Shown: positions 11,343 to 24,125 of the stretch, piece after piece
Numbering within the stretch: position 1 is the first letter of the stretch
Layout of the letters: every line of letters starts with the position of its first letter
Assembly (NCBI GenBank): GCA_022385805.1
Contig: MU277763.1
Span: forward strand, 1-64,000
Reading direction: 5' to 3'
From: Pilatotrama ljubarskyi
Lineage: Eukaryota; Basidiomycota; Agaricomycetes; Polyporales; Polyporaceae
DNA: 64,000 bases
The notes under the pieces: model-generated
What the model was told of the DNA's origin: nothing
What the model saw: the letters and a program-made list of their open reading frames with translations, nothing else
Database searches by the model: none
Translations under genes and position numbers: made by a program

Positions 11343-12369
11343 TACACGGCCGGACAGATGGCAGGTGGGATTCAGGTGGGATGCAAATCTAGTGGATTAC
11401 AACGGCAATCATGTAAGAATCCAATTGGAAGTTCACTTGGATTCCGCCCGCCAGGAAATCAGCTGGGAAACAAACTAGCGCCACCTGGATTCCAGCGATC
11501 GCATCACTGGCGCATCTCCATCCACCTTGCATTCAAGAGTCTGGCTGCTGGCTCGCTCGAATACGCACTTTGCGCTTTTCCGACGGGCTCTGGGGTGATG
11601 TCTCAGGGGGGTCTCGGGCGCTCGACAGCGACCTCATCTTGTCTCCAACGTCCACGTCACCAAGGTCTTTGACTCTCCTCGTCTGCCCCTCTCTCTGCTC
11701 CTGCTGCCCTTCTATTGCCCTTCGTGTCTACTACTGAGTACTGAGTCTCTCCTGTTTACATCACTCCACACTCCATTGCTCAGAATATGTCAAGCTCTCG
11801 TGAGCCACGGTGGTGAGTCATCTTGCCTGTATCCATCCATGCCGGCAGCCAGCTCAGTGCGACACCTGCGACCTCGTGCATGGCGGGACTCCAGTCTTCT
11901 GCTCATGACCTCCTAGAAGTAAGTGTCCTGCATCAGCTATGCTGATTTCGCTCCCGAGGCCATCCTGCCCTACTACGTAGTCAATAGTACCCCGCCGTTG
12001 CCAGTGTCATATGCGTGCGTTAACGGCCTTCGTTTGTACTTAGCATGTACTGCTGCCATTGAATAACAATGACCATTATCTTATTTGTTACGGTACTACT
12101 CGAATGCTCAATATGAGGGAGGACTGGGGCTCGATGTGCAGCTCATGCCTGCGGCGGCGGGTGCTGCACTGGGGTTGCTCCAGGTCACGATTGCCATATT
12201 TGTGGCTAGTTTTTCTTTCGGTTTCCATGAGGTCGAACCTTGGCGAATCAATGGTCAGGTCGTTGGAATCCAGGTGTTTTCCGGACAGGTGGATTCCAAG
12301 TGATCTCGCGCTGGACGCCAGTGATTTTATTTCCATTTGGATTCCACGCGCGGACTGTCCGGCGGTGTA
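11343..12369. mobile_element. putative non-autonomous element with terminal inverted repeats
   Basis: The left end TACACGGCCGGACAG (11343-11357) is matched in inverted orientation by CTGTCCGGCGGTGTA (12355-12369), 14 of 15 positions. Both flanks continue for ~150 bp with related but rearranged sequence in inverted orientation: CACCTGGATTCCAGCGATC near 11481-11500 versus GTCGTTGGAATCCAGGTG near 12259-12276, plus several TGGATTCC/GGAATCCA copies per arm. No transposase reading frame is visible inside, and I see no clear target-site duplication. This fits a decayed MITE-like DNA transposon; a chance pair of diverged inverted repeats is the alternative. It replaces any gene between the DUF6535 and chitin deacetylase genes. 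Confidence 0.45.
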
Positions 12370-12920
12370 TCTGGCCGGGGCAGCAGCGGCGAGGCGCTCG
12401 CAGGATCTGGGTCCCGATCAACCTTGCGCATCGGTGGTACCTTCTCACCCCTGCCAAGTCAGGGAAGTATCGTTCGTGGTTCTCGCGCACTTGAAGGACC
12501 CAGCTTTGTATCTACGGATGGGACAGTCTGTCGTCCCCCCCAGAAGTGGGTAAGGAAGATGAAGACATTGCATTTGAGCGTCGAGGCCGACGGCAAGACT
12601 CGTCTCGATGTCGACTGGAGAAACCATTCCACTCATCCGAGCGACCCGATTCGGATCAGTGCGCTCCCTGCCGCTGGGGACGTCGTCGCCAAGCCCTGCG
12701 CCCTCGGCCGGCAAATCGATACAACCAGCGTGCCACGTTCTGCTCGCCCTGTCCTCCGCCCAGCCTTCCTCTCCTTGTTTTCGCTCACCAACTCAGCTGG
12801 CAACCCGCCACCGACTCCCGACGTTGCCCTAACCTAATCCCCAAGGTCGCATTGCGAGTTGCGCCCCTTGCGACTTTCTGAACCATCCCAAGCATTCTTC
12901 GGTCTGTGCTCGCTGCAGCC
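12370..12920. other. upstream region of chitin deacetylase
   Basis: About 550 bp from the inverted-end segment to the chitin deacetylase start. An open + strand frame (12337-12837) exists, but it has no recognisable domain and ends in the promoter zone, so I do not call it. CT-rich sequence at ~12745-12800 is typical of a core promoter in these fungi. Confidence 0.45.
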
Positions 12921-14998
12921 ATGATCGCCCTCCCCGCGCTGTCCGCTCTTTTTGCTGCCACGCTCTCTCTTGAGCTCGTCGCCGTCAACGCCCACGGCCC
13001 ACACGGCGCCTTCCACGCCCATCGCGGCCTCGCCCACAAACGTCAGGCTCCTACGGACTCTGTGCTCCTCGCTGCAGACGCGGCGTCGTCGTCAACATCG
13101 GTCGTCTTGTCTCTGTCTGCGACAGGGACGACTTCCGTCTCTCCTGCTGGCGCGGCTACCTCTGCTGCTGGCACTCCCGCAGGCACTGTTGTGACGAGCG
13201 CCGCCGCGGGTGCTCCTTCAGTCGCTGGCGCGACGGGCGCTCCAGGGGTCACGACCTCTGCTGCCCCAACTGCTGCGTCTAGCGCCGATATTGGCACCGG
13301 CGTGTACGATGTGCCCCCGCTGGCGAGCATCACTATGGGCATGCCCGTAGGACCTGTCCCGTCGCTGACCACGACCTATACTCCCGGCGCCAGCCCGACC
13401 TACCTCTCGGGTGCACCCCCGCTCCCCACCAAGTGTATGTCGACCAGCATGTGACTGGCTCGTTGGTATGTTTCGGATGAGCTGACGGCTTGCGTGCGAC
13501 AGTCGTGTTCAATGCGGCGGACTGGCCTGAGCTCGACAAGATCCCTCCGACAGGTTCGCTTCTCTCTTCCGTGCTTCGTCTCGTAATCGCGTGACTGACT
13601 TGCGCAGACTCGGACCAGGTGAAGGAGTGGATGAAGGAGCTCGACGGGGTCGACATCCCGGACATCACCCCGACCCAGGATGGCTCGTGCGCGGGCGACC
13701 CTGAGGCGGCCGCACAGGCCAAGGAGCGCGGCTGGTGGACGTGCGGCGGTTGGACGGACGGGAACGACATCGTCGACTGCCCCGACAAGATGACGTGGGG
13801 CGTGAGTTTCGACGACGGGCCGGCCCCTTATAGTGAGTATTCCTCGTCGGACTACTGGGCAGTCACGCTAACGTTCCTTCCCAGCCCCGTAAGTCGCAGC
13901 TGGGCGCTGCACAGATCGATGGTAGTCGTGTGACAGGGTTGCTGACGATGAGGGACAGGAAACTCTTGAAGTACCTCGACGACAAGGACCTCTCCGCGAC
14001 GTTCTTCGTCGTCGGCTCCCGCGTCGTGTCCTATCCCGATATCCTGATCGCCGAGTACATGGCCGGCCACGAGATCGCCGTGCACACCTGGTCACACCAC
14101 GTTCGTTTGCAATCCCGTCATTTGCGTCTTTTCCTTGAACGAACCTGACCTCCGGCCATCATGCAGCCTCTCACCGCGATGACGAACGAGCAAATCGTTG
14201 CTGAGCTGGGCTGGACACGTCTCGCGATCCAGAAGGTGCTCGGCGTCACCCCGGTTATGATGCGTGCCCCGTTCGGTGACATCGGTATGTTTTCATGACG
14301 CCTGCGAATCTTGTGCTAGAGTTGTACTGACTGACGACGCAAAAGACAACCGTGTCCGTGCTATCTCCAATGCGATGGGCCTCCGTCCGATCATCTGGAC
14401 AACCGGTCCTGGCGGTCCTTTCGACACCAACGGTCTGTACCGTCCATGTCTAACAACAGAGCTGCGCTGATACGCATCTATGTAGACTGGCACGTCCCTG
14501 CTGGCACCGTCACTGGCGAGCAGCAGTACGAGATCTTCCAGGGCCTGCTCGGCAATGCCACGCTCATGGACAACGGGTAAGTGTTCCTGCCCCTGCACGC
14601 CAAAGCGTACGCTTAAGTGCTGACGCTTTCGATGTAGCTTCATCGTCCTCGAGCACGACCTGTTCGAGATCACCGTCGACCTTGCGGTCGGATACACGCT
14701 CGACGCTGCCATGTCGCACAACCCGCCTTTCCACGTGAGTGTCCCGCACCGTCCGCTGTGGTTCTAAGAGCAAACGTTCACCTCGCCGCACCCACAGCTC
14801 GAGTCCATCGGTCAGTGCCTGAGCATCCCCGCTACGGACATGTACGCGGAGACGAATACGAACACGTCCAACTCGTCCGGCCAGCGCTCGTCGGGCGCCG
14901 CCGCTGACGGCAGCTCGTCTTCGGGCGCGGCCCCGCGCTTCGTCGCGTCCGCGCTCGCGGGCGTCGGCGCCGTGGTCGTCCTCGCGGGCCTGCTGTGA
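12921..14998 (+). CDS. GPI-type chitin deacetylase (CE4)
   Basis: Ten exons (12921-13434, 13503-13553, 13608-13832, 13885-13888, 13959-14100, 14167-14284, 14346-14432, 14486-14576, 14638-14734, 14798-14998) give 509 residues. A signal peptide (~1-24) is followed by an Ala/Ser/Thr-rich stalk, then the NodB/CE4 polysaccharide deacetylase domain. Motif 1 SFDDGP (~255-260) holds the catalytic base Asp and metal Asp. Motif 2 HTWSH (~307-311) holds the two metal histidines. Motif 3 RAPFGD starts at ~345. The C-terminus has a Ser/Gly linker and a hydrophobic tail (GVGAVVVLAGLL) typical of a GPI-anchor signal. The enzyme removes acetyl groups from wall chitin to make chitosan. Exon 4 is only four bases (CCCC), and it is needed to read PYTPKLLKYLD. 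Confidence 0.93.
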
Positions 14999-15472
14999 GC
15001 TGGGAGTCTCTGGCCAGTACTAGTACATACACACTACTATGATAGACCGCTGTCGGACTGCTCAGTTGGAACTCGAAATCTAGCAATGATATATGGACTG
15101 TGCTTAGATGATCATGATACTGCTACACCGTACGCCCTCACTCTATTGAACACGAACGCTGCGCGCCTTTCGCTCATTATTATCTGCGGTGCGTGCACTG
15201 GAATTGGGTTGGGCCATGTTGGGATGGGCTTGTGAATGGATGCGCAGATCGCCGGATGCGTCGAGGGACGGGTGCATCGCCACCGTATACTGCTTCCTCG
15301 TAGCAGTTCAGGCAGCGCGCCGTCTCGACTCTCTGCTCACCCACTCTCCACTCCTCTCACCCGCCTCTCCTGCCCGCCCTGGTCCCGTCCTCCCCGCATC
15401 TCTTCTTGCTAGCTGCGCATTCCCCCTCGTATCTCTCAAGCTCGCAAGGCCAAGCGCTGGTAGCCCACAGCG
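14999..15472. other. intergenic region
   Basis: About 470 bp between chitin deacetylase and SEC1, both on the + strand. It contains the terminator side of the former and a CT-rich promoter for the latter (strong pyrimidine tract ~15330-15430). No gene is seen. Confidence 0.5.
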
Positions 15473-18400
15473 ATGTCCTCGCTGATCACGACCGTCAGAA
15501 ACAGTGCGTAGCACACCCACATGCCCTCCTCCGCAGATCGAGGCCGCTCAGCTCAGGACGCGTTATTGTGCGTTACCCGGCTACACAGAGTTCCTGGAGG
15601 CGATCCGTTCGGTGAACCCGCCCGGGCGATGGAAGATCCTCGTCGTGGACGAGCACTCGCAGCGCCTGCTGGGCTCAGTGCTGAAGCAGTTTGATATCCT
15701 GGAGGAGAATGTGACGCGTATGTGCTCTGATTGAATAGATTGAAGGATCTATATGCTGAACATTCTCGTCCTGTCCATCCGTTCCCCTCGCCATATGCTC
15801 GCTGTACGCTCGTATCACTGGACGAACGCCCTCAATTGTGTTGACCCGCCGCCGCCCAATTGACCGCCGCCTCCGCGCGCGGTATCCCCTGTCTGATATG
15901 CACCCGGAACTCCTTCATGGCTGATGCTAATGCAGTCATCGAGTCCATCACGAGCCACCGCGAGCCCCAGCCGCAGTTCGAGGCGATGTACCTGCTCATG
16001 TCGACATCTCAGAACGTGGACCGCATAATCCGGGACTTCTCGAACGGGCACCAGCAGTATGCTGCTGCTCACTTGTTCTTCATTGACGGTGCGTGGTGTC
16101 TGTGTTCACAGCTTGCGCATACGGTGGGCATCAAGGCGGCTTCGCTACTTTACTACCCATGAGATAAGATGTCCATGTGCGCCCCAGCAAGCCAGCGCAT
16201 GGGCGATTGTTTGGAGGGTGGCGGGCCGTAACAGATGTCTCCGGTGTCAAGCTGATGGGTGGCAGTATGTCTGATAATGACGCGGGTGGGAAGGGCTGGC
16301 CGAGCACCTGTTTGAACGTCTAACGGCTTCCCCGGCCGAGCCGTATCTGAAGGCGCTACAAGAGTTGTATATCAATTTCTGGGGTGGGTATGGCTCCGTT
16401 TACGGTGACGTGCTCGAGCTGAATCTTGAGGACCGCCCTTAGCGATCGAGGGGCAGGCATTCAGCTTGCGGAACCCGGGATCGTTCTTCAACATCTACAG
16501 CCCGCCGAGGAGCGACACGTCCTTCAAGCCGATGCGCGATAGACTAGACGAGGAGCTTCGTTTTATGAGCAAGATGGTTCGCCCAGATCCATTCCGTCGA
16601 CCATCATGTCCTGTGGCTCACCGTGTGCCTCGATTTTTATTACCAGATAACGAATGTGTGTTTGACATTGAACGAGTATCCTTACATCAGGTACTACTCC
16701 CCGACTCACCACGCCCCGCTCGGCCCTCTCCGCCCGCATGCCAGCACGCGACCACCACCGCCAACGGAGCCGACCGGCCGATGGAGGACGAACCTCGCGC
16801 GGGGGTCGGATGCGCGGGCGTACGAAAGTGTGGAAGGTGACTACGTCGCTAAGGTGCTCGCGTTCATGGTCCAGCAGAATCTCGACGAGTACAAGAAGGC
16901 GAATCCGGACTTTCCGAAGCCGTCCGACCCGCCGCGGCCGCGGGGGACGCTCATCATTACCGACCGCTCGATGGACACGATGGCGCCGCTGCTGCACGAG
17001 TTCACGTACCAGGCTATGGCGAACGACTTACTGCCGATCGAGGACGGGACGACTTATAGGTAGGGCAGCATGCATCTATGGGCGGTCGGAGGATGATTGG
17101 CTGAGTGGAAGACGCACCCCTTAGATACAAGTTCCAGACTGCGGTCGGCGCGTACGAGGACAAGGTCGCGACGCTCTCGGATGCCGACAACGTGTGGACA
17201 GAACTGCGGCACATGCATATGCGGGAAGCGATCGACAAGCTCATGGCTGACTTCAACCAGTTCATGCAAGACAACGCGGGTTTCAAGGGGTACATGCACT
17301 CTGGGAATCGTCTCCCATGCACTTCTGACGTGGATTGACACTTGTGCACATAGAGAGGGTGCTGCAAACTTGAACGACATGAAGGACATGCTGGCAAATC
17401 TGCCGCAGTATCAGGAGCAACGGGAGAAGGTTAGCCATCTCTCAGCATCTTGGATGCAGGACGTTCCCGTTGACCCGGGCCGCATTTCCCTAGTTCTCGC
17501 TGCATCTCAACATGGCGCAGGAATGCATGGCCATATTCGAGCGCGACAAGCTGCCGGCGGTAGCAAACGTGGAACAGGTACGCGGCAGGACCTGACGTAT
17601 GGGCATGAGTGAGCGTCAGGCTCTGACCTCGCTTGCTTCATAGAATTGCGCCACGGGCGTTACAGCAGAAGGCAAGGCACCGAAGACTCTGGTCGAAGAG
17701 ATGGTCCCGCTGCTGGACAGCCGCGATGTCATGTGCGTCATAGCCTCTCCGGACTCTATAGGCGTGCGCACTGACGTAGAGACGGCGGTCTTCCTTTTGT
17801 GATCATGCTCGGTTCTCGTGACGACCGCGCGGCAGTAACACGAACAAGGTCCGTATCATTGCGCTGTACATCCAGCATCGTGATGGCGTGCCAGACGAGG
17901 ATCGGCGGAGACTGTACCAGCATGCTCGTCTGACGATGGCCGAGCAAGACGCGGTGAACGCGCTCGTGTACCTGGGCGTGAGGATCAGCAGGGTAGGTCG
18001 TGCACACGAGTAGGTTTGTACTCTTTGGACACGCGCTGATCCTTCATCAGCAATCTGGCGATAAAGACACCAGGAGGAAGATCAAGCAAAAGCCTAGCAA
18101 CGAAGAGGAATACGAGCTCTCACGTTACAAGCCGGTGCTGCGTACGGTCTTAGAGGTATGACGCCGAACCATGTACTGCACGCTGAAGCTGACAATCGCG
18201 CAGGAGCACACCGCCAACAAGCTAGATCCTACACTGTTCCCGTACGTGAAAGATTCTCCATCGGTAGCGCCTGCCGCGAGCAGTCTGCGGTCGAGCCCTG
18301 CGATCCAGCCCGCGGTGTCTTTACGCAGCCAGAAGCCTAGCTGGCACAAGGCTGCACGGGGCGCGAGTACGCAGCATGACACCCGCCAGAGACTACTCGT

Positions 18401-18887
18401 CTTCGTGGCCGGTGGGATGACGTATTCCGAAATGCGCGAGGCGTACCTACTCTCCAAGTCTCTCAACAAGGAGATCATCATCGGTACGTCCTCCTCCACG
18501 CGTTTGGAAGGTAGATCGGGCAACGTTTGACGGGCTGGCGTATTAGGCTCGACACACGCGATCACGCCAAAGCAGTTCGTGGACGACCTGAAGGTTCTCG
18601 AATTGGGCGGCGTGGGGTCCAAGGCGTTGCCAAACGGCCTATCCGAGACCAACGCGCCAGCGCGGCCCTTGCAGGAAATCTACGACCAGAAGTTCTTCAC
18701 GCGCGACGCGCCACCGCCGCAGAGAGCTGCTCCCGCACCCTCCCCACAGCCCAAGCAGGAGAAGGGTCGCCTGATGCGTCCCTCGCCCGTGCCGTCCTTC
18801 GCCGGCTCCACTGGGTCGGTGAACAGCTCAACGTACAGCGAGAAAGACGGTGAGAAGAAGAAGAAACGCGGGTTCCTGCGCTTCTGA
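15473..18887 (+). CDS. SEC1: Sec1/Munc18-family exocytosis protein
   Basis: Fourteen exons (15473-15503, 15589-15717, 15936-16088, 16294-16383, 16443-16576, 16647-17059, 17125-17289, 17354-17429, 17494-17577, 17644-17732, 17836-17992, 18051-18155, 18204-18483, 18547-18887) give 748 residues, close to the yeast length. The N-terminus (MSSLITTVRN, FLEAIRSVNPPGRWKILVVD) and the conserved blocks LIITDRSMDTMAPLLHEFTYQ, VFVAGGMTYSEMREAY and EIIIGSTH are hallmark SM-protein sequence. SM proteins clasp SNARE bundles; Sec1 acts at the plasma membrane with the exocyst in hyphal-tip secretion. The C-terminal tail is basic and Ser/Pro-rich, ending KKKKRGFLRF. The long introns after exons 2 and 3 (~205-220 nt) contain candidate branch sites such as CTGATGCTAAT. 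Confidence 0.95.
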
Positions 18888-19249
18888 GCGAATGCCTGGT
18901 GTTGGTTTGCGCTCCGTCGGACGGTGTATATCTTATTTGTTCGCATATCCTCTCGACACTTGTAATAGCGGCTCCTTTACCATGGACAGTTTATGAGGAT
19001 CAATAATATTCAGGACGGTTGCGCAGCAGTGCAGGGGTGCGATGGTGTATGGAGCTGCCACCGACGTCAGCGCGCTCGCAACACGGCTTGTTGGCCGTGT
19101 GGCCCGGGACCGGGACAGCGGTGAGTTGAGTGTCTGCAGCTCGCGAGTCGCGAGTCTCGCGCCGGCGCTTGCTGCATTGTGCTACTTGCTCGTCGTCCTC
19201 GACGTCGTCCTCCCCGTCTCCGTCCCCCTCTCCATCCACTCTGGCCGCC
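18888..19249. other. intergenic region
   Basis: About 360 bp between SEC1 and the Rho GEF gene on the same strand. It ends in a CGTC/CTC-rich leader right before the GEF start codon. No other feature is visible. Confidence 0.45.
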
Positions 19250-22200
19250 ATGGACAGGCCAATGGGCCCACGCAAACCGGACAAGCGGAACGCCGCATAC
19301 GAATCCATCTTCGGCCGGCCCAGCGCGACTCATCACCAACTCCATCCTCAAGGCCCCGCCCAGTTCACGCCCTCGCCTCAGCCGTATCAGTACCCCCCGC
19401 CGACGGGCCAGGCGTATCCTTATTACCCTCAGTATGGCTCCCAGCTTGACCGCAGGACATCCACTTCGTCTTTCAGACCGCCTTCGATCGCAACACAGTA
19501 CTCGACACAGCCGGGCCCGCCGCCCACGCACGCCCAGTCGTATTACCCGGCCAACCCGCAACAGGCACCGCCCGCTCCCCCACAAGCGTATCCGCACCAA
19601 TATCCCCAGCAGCAGCAGTATGGATATGCGAGATCGTTGGCCCCACCCTCGATAGTGAGCCGTACACGGTCAGTCGGCAACTCGCCCGGGGTGATTGCAC
19701 CACTTCCGGAAGAACCTCCAGACGCCTCTCTCGAGGAACTGACACGGACAGGCCTCACGCCTGCACAAGCATACCAGGCCCAAGTATACATGAACAGTCC
19801 GTTGGGCCAACATGCGAGTAGAACCCAGACGAGTCTAAACCCCAATCAAGTCATTCCTTCATTACCCCCCGTGCCCCAACACAACGGCCCGCGAGGGCCT
19901 CGTCCGCTGAGCTCCCAGACTACAAATACCGTGCCGGAAGAGCTGCCTCGGATAGGAGTCAACATCGAGACCAGCGACGGGAATCTAGGCATCGATTTCA
20001 GCAGTGGCAATGGCGATAGCGGCACCCCTCCGAGCGAACCGGGAACGGAAGAGGACTCGAGCGAACTCCCTTACAACAGACCACATCGTCATTCGACGCC
20101 CAACAGTGTCCGATCACGACTATCTGCCGCCTCAAACATCACCGGAAACCCTGAGCAGCCCCCCTTCCCTTCATCCTCTTCCCGTCCTTACCCCCTTCAG
20201 CTCGATACCGCCATGGCTACGGCCGCAGCCACCGGTGCTAGTATCTCTCCCGCTTCGTCCACCTTGGTCGAGGAACCCGTCAATTCGGTTACCTCGGTCA
20301 GCCCGCCGCTCCCTGGTCCTTCTGGTCGCCGTTCTTCCGAGTCTGCTAGGACACTGCCCGGTCCGGGCTTCCATCGAAATCGTAGCGTGAATGATCGCTC
20401 ACGCTCCATGTCAGCTTCCATTCCGGCGCATTATCGCGCGGCTCTTGAAGGAGCTCGTGCTGGGCGACCTCCGGTCCCGTCTGCTCCGCCGGGGCGCGAC
20501 TCTCCAGCGCCACGCCCGCGGCGGGCGCCCGTGGTGTATCCTGCGCTGCTATCACGCGTGGCAGAAGCATTCAAAGCGCGAATACAGCTCGGGGATCGCG
20601 TCAAGGATGGCCTCACGTACAAGGATGCGTTCGATGGGCGTGAAGCAGTCGACACGATCGCGTACATCATCAAGACGACAGATCGGAATCTTGCACTCCT
20701 GTTGGGCCGCGCATTGGACGCGCAGAAGTTCTTTCACGCTGTCACCTATGATCATCGCCTGCGGGACAGCTCGCATGACTTGTACCAGTTCCGGACAAAG
20801 CTGCCCAGCCCGTTTGTCAGCGGAGAGCTCACGCACGTCCCGCACGAGCACGAGGAGCTCATCAAGGCGCTCGGGGAACCCCTCATCAATGGCGGCGGAG
20901 GCGGAGGGGAGGTCGCCACGAAAGAGAGCCCGTCACCGTCCGCTGAGGATGACTCCGAGAAGAAAGAAGGCTCGCGCCCCACCTCCCCGACACCCTCGGT
21001 AGCCGGCGCGTCGTCGCCCATCACCCGGCCACGAGCTGGATCAGTCTCGTCCGACGACGTGCCATTACCGACTGGCGTCTTCACGTTGCTGACGGACTGC
21101 TACTCGCCAACATGCACCCGCGACCAACTCTGCTACTCCATCGCCTGTCCTCGGCGGTTGGAGCAGCAAGCGCGCTTGAACATGAAGCCCCAGCGCGAGC
21201 TCAAGAAGCAGATCAGCCGCGAGAGCTTGGGCGAACTTGTGGTATGGATATCGCTGGTTTTCAGAGAGCTTTTCACAAATGAGCTGCCTAATCCTAGGAA
21301 CCCGGGACGTTGTGGATTCACTCCGTGCCTGCGGAGGTCGTCGCGAGCGTCTCGGATGCGGAGAAGAAGCGGCAAGAGGCGATCAACGAGGTCATCTACA
21401 CGGAGCGTGACTTCGTGCGCGACATGGAGTATCTCAGAGACGTGCGTATCCTGCTGTTCGTGCCGTTTACTCGCGTTTGACATCCGGCTTGTAGTGTTGG
21501 ATCAAACCTCTGCGAGAGCTCGACATCATTCCCGAGGCTCGGAGAGAGGACTTTATCACACAAGTCTTCTGGAATATTAACGACATCATCGCTGTCAACA
21601 CGCGCCTTCGGGATGCGCTCAACAAGCGACAGAAGTCGTATGCCGTTGTCGAGCAAATCGGCGACGTGCTCCTCGAGGCTGTGCCCCACTTCCATCCGTT
21701 CGTCTCCTACGGCGCACATCAGCTGTATGGGAAGTACGAGTTCGAGAAGGAGAAGAGCACCAATCCGGCGTTCGCGCGCTTCGTGGAGGTGAGGAGTTAC
21801 TCCTGCGAGGCGGCTTTGTGTTGTAGCGGTTACTGATGCCTGCGAACAGGAGACTGAGCGGCGGCCAGAGTCAAGAAAGCTGGAGCTGAACGGTTACCTG
21901 ACCAAGCCGACTACTCGACTGGCTAGGTACCCTCTTCTGCTCGAGGCTGTCCTGAAGCATACTCCGCCAGACAACCCAGACAAGACCACGCTGCCAAAGG
22001 TCGTTGAGATCGTGCGCGATTTCCTGAAGGCTGTCAATACCGAGACTGGTAAGGCGGAAAACCGCTTCAACCTCCTGCAGCTCGATCAGCAGCTCGTCTT
22101 CCGCCCTGGAGAGCAAGTAGTAAGTGACTGCTGGAATGACCTCGGCTCGCAGTCATGCTTACCCGCTCTAGGACCTGCGCCTTCGAGAAGAAGGCCGTGA

Positions 22201-24125
22201 GCTTATCTACAAGGGTGCTCTCAAGAAGCGTGGCGGATCGCAGGGGGATGGCGGAGAGCTGATGGTGTTCTTGTTCGACCATGCGCTCCTCATGGTCAAG
22301 CCAAAGAGCAAGGTTGAACAGTACAAGGTCTACCGACGAGTAAGCAGTTCTCCGCGTTCTTGAGCAGCCTTAGACAGTACTAAGCTACGCACAGCCTATC
22401 CCTCTGGAACTGCTCCTGGTATCCGCGCCGGACGAATTCGCTACCCAAAAGCCTCAGAACAACCGACAGAAGCAGCTCATGAAGAATGCTCCCCATGCGC
22501 CAGTCATTCCCATGAAGGACACCAAGGGCGGGTTCTCCATCACTTTTGTGCACCTGGGACGCAAGTACTACCAGATCACTCTCTGGGCAAGCACCTACGT
22601 GAGCCAGCGGAAATGGGTGGAGCACATCCAGAAGCAGCAGGAGATCATGCGCGAGCGCAGTAACGTCTTCGAGACCATCACGATCAATGAGGGCTTCTTC
22701 ATTGGGGTCAACAAGGTCAATTGCGCTGCACCATTCAGTATGTTCCTTCTGTCTCATTCTCGCTATACTTGCTCACTTCACTCTTGTAGACCAAGGAAGG
22801 AAGGCTGTCTATGGCACTGACGACGGCGTCTATCTCTCCAACCTTTTGGAGCGTAACCGGGAACCTGTCAAGGTTCTCGCGTTGAAGGATGTCGAACAGG
22901 TCGATGTCCTCGAAGACTACCAGCTGTTGATCGTCTTGGCAGGTGCGTTGCGGCACTGTTCCGTGCATATGGCCTCTCTCATGCGCCGGTTGTAGAGCGA
23001 CAAGTCATCACCTTCCCGCTCGACGCCCTGGACCCCATGGATCCCCTGTCCGGTCTCAAACGGGCCAAGAGGATAGCATCGCACATCTCTTTCTTCAAGG
23101 CCGGCGTATGTGTTGGGAAGACGCTCGTGTGTGTCGTCAAGTCCAGCCCGCTGTCGAGTACCATCAAGGCCCTGGAGCCCATCGACCAGAATATCCGCGG
23201 GCGAAGCAAGCCTACTTTCCGCAAATTGCTGCAGGGCGGCAATGATACGCTGCGCGTATACAAGGTAGGCGATGATATGTCTGCTGAGGATTACCAGGTT
23301 TCTAACGCTTGGCTTCCAGGAGTTCTACATACCTGTGCAGTCTAGCTCGATACACTTCTTGAAGACGAGGCTTTGTATCGGTTGTACGAACGGTTTCGAG
23401 ATCGTGGACCTGGAGACATTGGATACCCAAGGCCTATTGGACCCCGCGGACCAATCGCTGGAGTTCGTGCACAAGAGGGAGAACCTCAAGCCGCTCGCTA
23501 TCTACCGAATAGAGAACGAGTTCTTGCTGTGCTACGATGGTCAGTTTTCACCATTGGGCGGCTGATTATAGAAACTCACCTGAGTTGCAGAGTTCGCATT
23601 CTATGTCAACAAGGCTGGTTGGCGATCACGCAAGGAATTCATGGTATACTGGGAGGGCAACCCCACCGGATTCGGTACGTCCAGTCTTCTCCTGCGTCTT
23701 GACGTCTTACGAACGCCCGCCCAGCGCTACATTATCCATATGTGCTCGCATTCGAACCGACCTTCGTGGAAATCCGGCACGTCGAAACCGGCGCGATGTC
23801 GCAGATCATCCAGGGCAACAACCTTCGCTGCCTCTTCGCGGATACGCCGCCCTCGACAACGCATGGCGCGAACAACTACTACAATGTGTACCAGCAAGGC
23901 TACGGGTACAACTCGTACCCGTCGCCGGACGGCGGCCGCGCTTCGATTGTGTCCATGTCGTCCAACGGATACGGCTCTCCGAGCGCCCTAGCACCATACC
24001 CCAACCCATACGTCCCACGACCGCCGCTGGGCGTAGGACGAGACGAGATCCTCATGGTGTCTGACGACCGTGTCATGAGGTTGCAGATGACCGCGACGGC
24101 GCGCGCTGCGCTACACGGGCACTGA
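19250..24125 (+). CDS. ROM2: Rho1 guanine-nucleotide exchange factor, DEP-DH-PH-CNH
   Basis: Eleven exons (19250-21241, 21298-21441, 21495-21788, 21850-22119, 22172-22339, 22395-22737, 22790-22942, 22996-23264, 23320-23539, 23591-23674, 23725-24125) give 1445 residues. A long Pro/Tyr/Gln/Ser-rich disordered N-terminus precedes a DEP domain (~428-515; AFDGREAVDTIAYII). The RhoGEF DH domain is at ~688-890 (RQEAINEVIYTERDFVRDM, LTKPTTRLARYPLLLEAVL). A PH domain (~915-1040; LMVFLFDHALLMV) and a citron homology domain (~1058-1375; GVYLSNLLERN, CTNGFEIVDLETL) follow. Yeast Rom1/Rom2 and S. pombe Rgf1 have this exact order and activate Rho1 for glucan synthesis and cell-wall integrity. The symbol reflects family placement, not a proven one-to-one orthologue. 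The start at 19250 is preceded by a CT-rich leader. Confidence 0.93.

Noticed and set aside
12337..12837. A 166-codon + strand frame before the chitin deacetylase
   Set aside because: No domain, overlaps the inverted-end segment at its start and the promoter at its end; no splice support.
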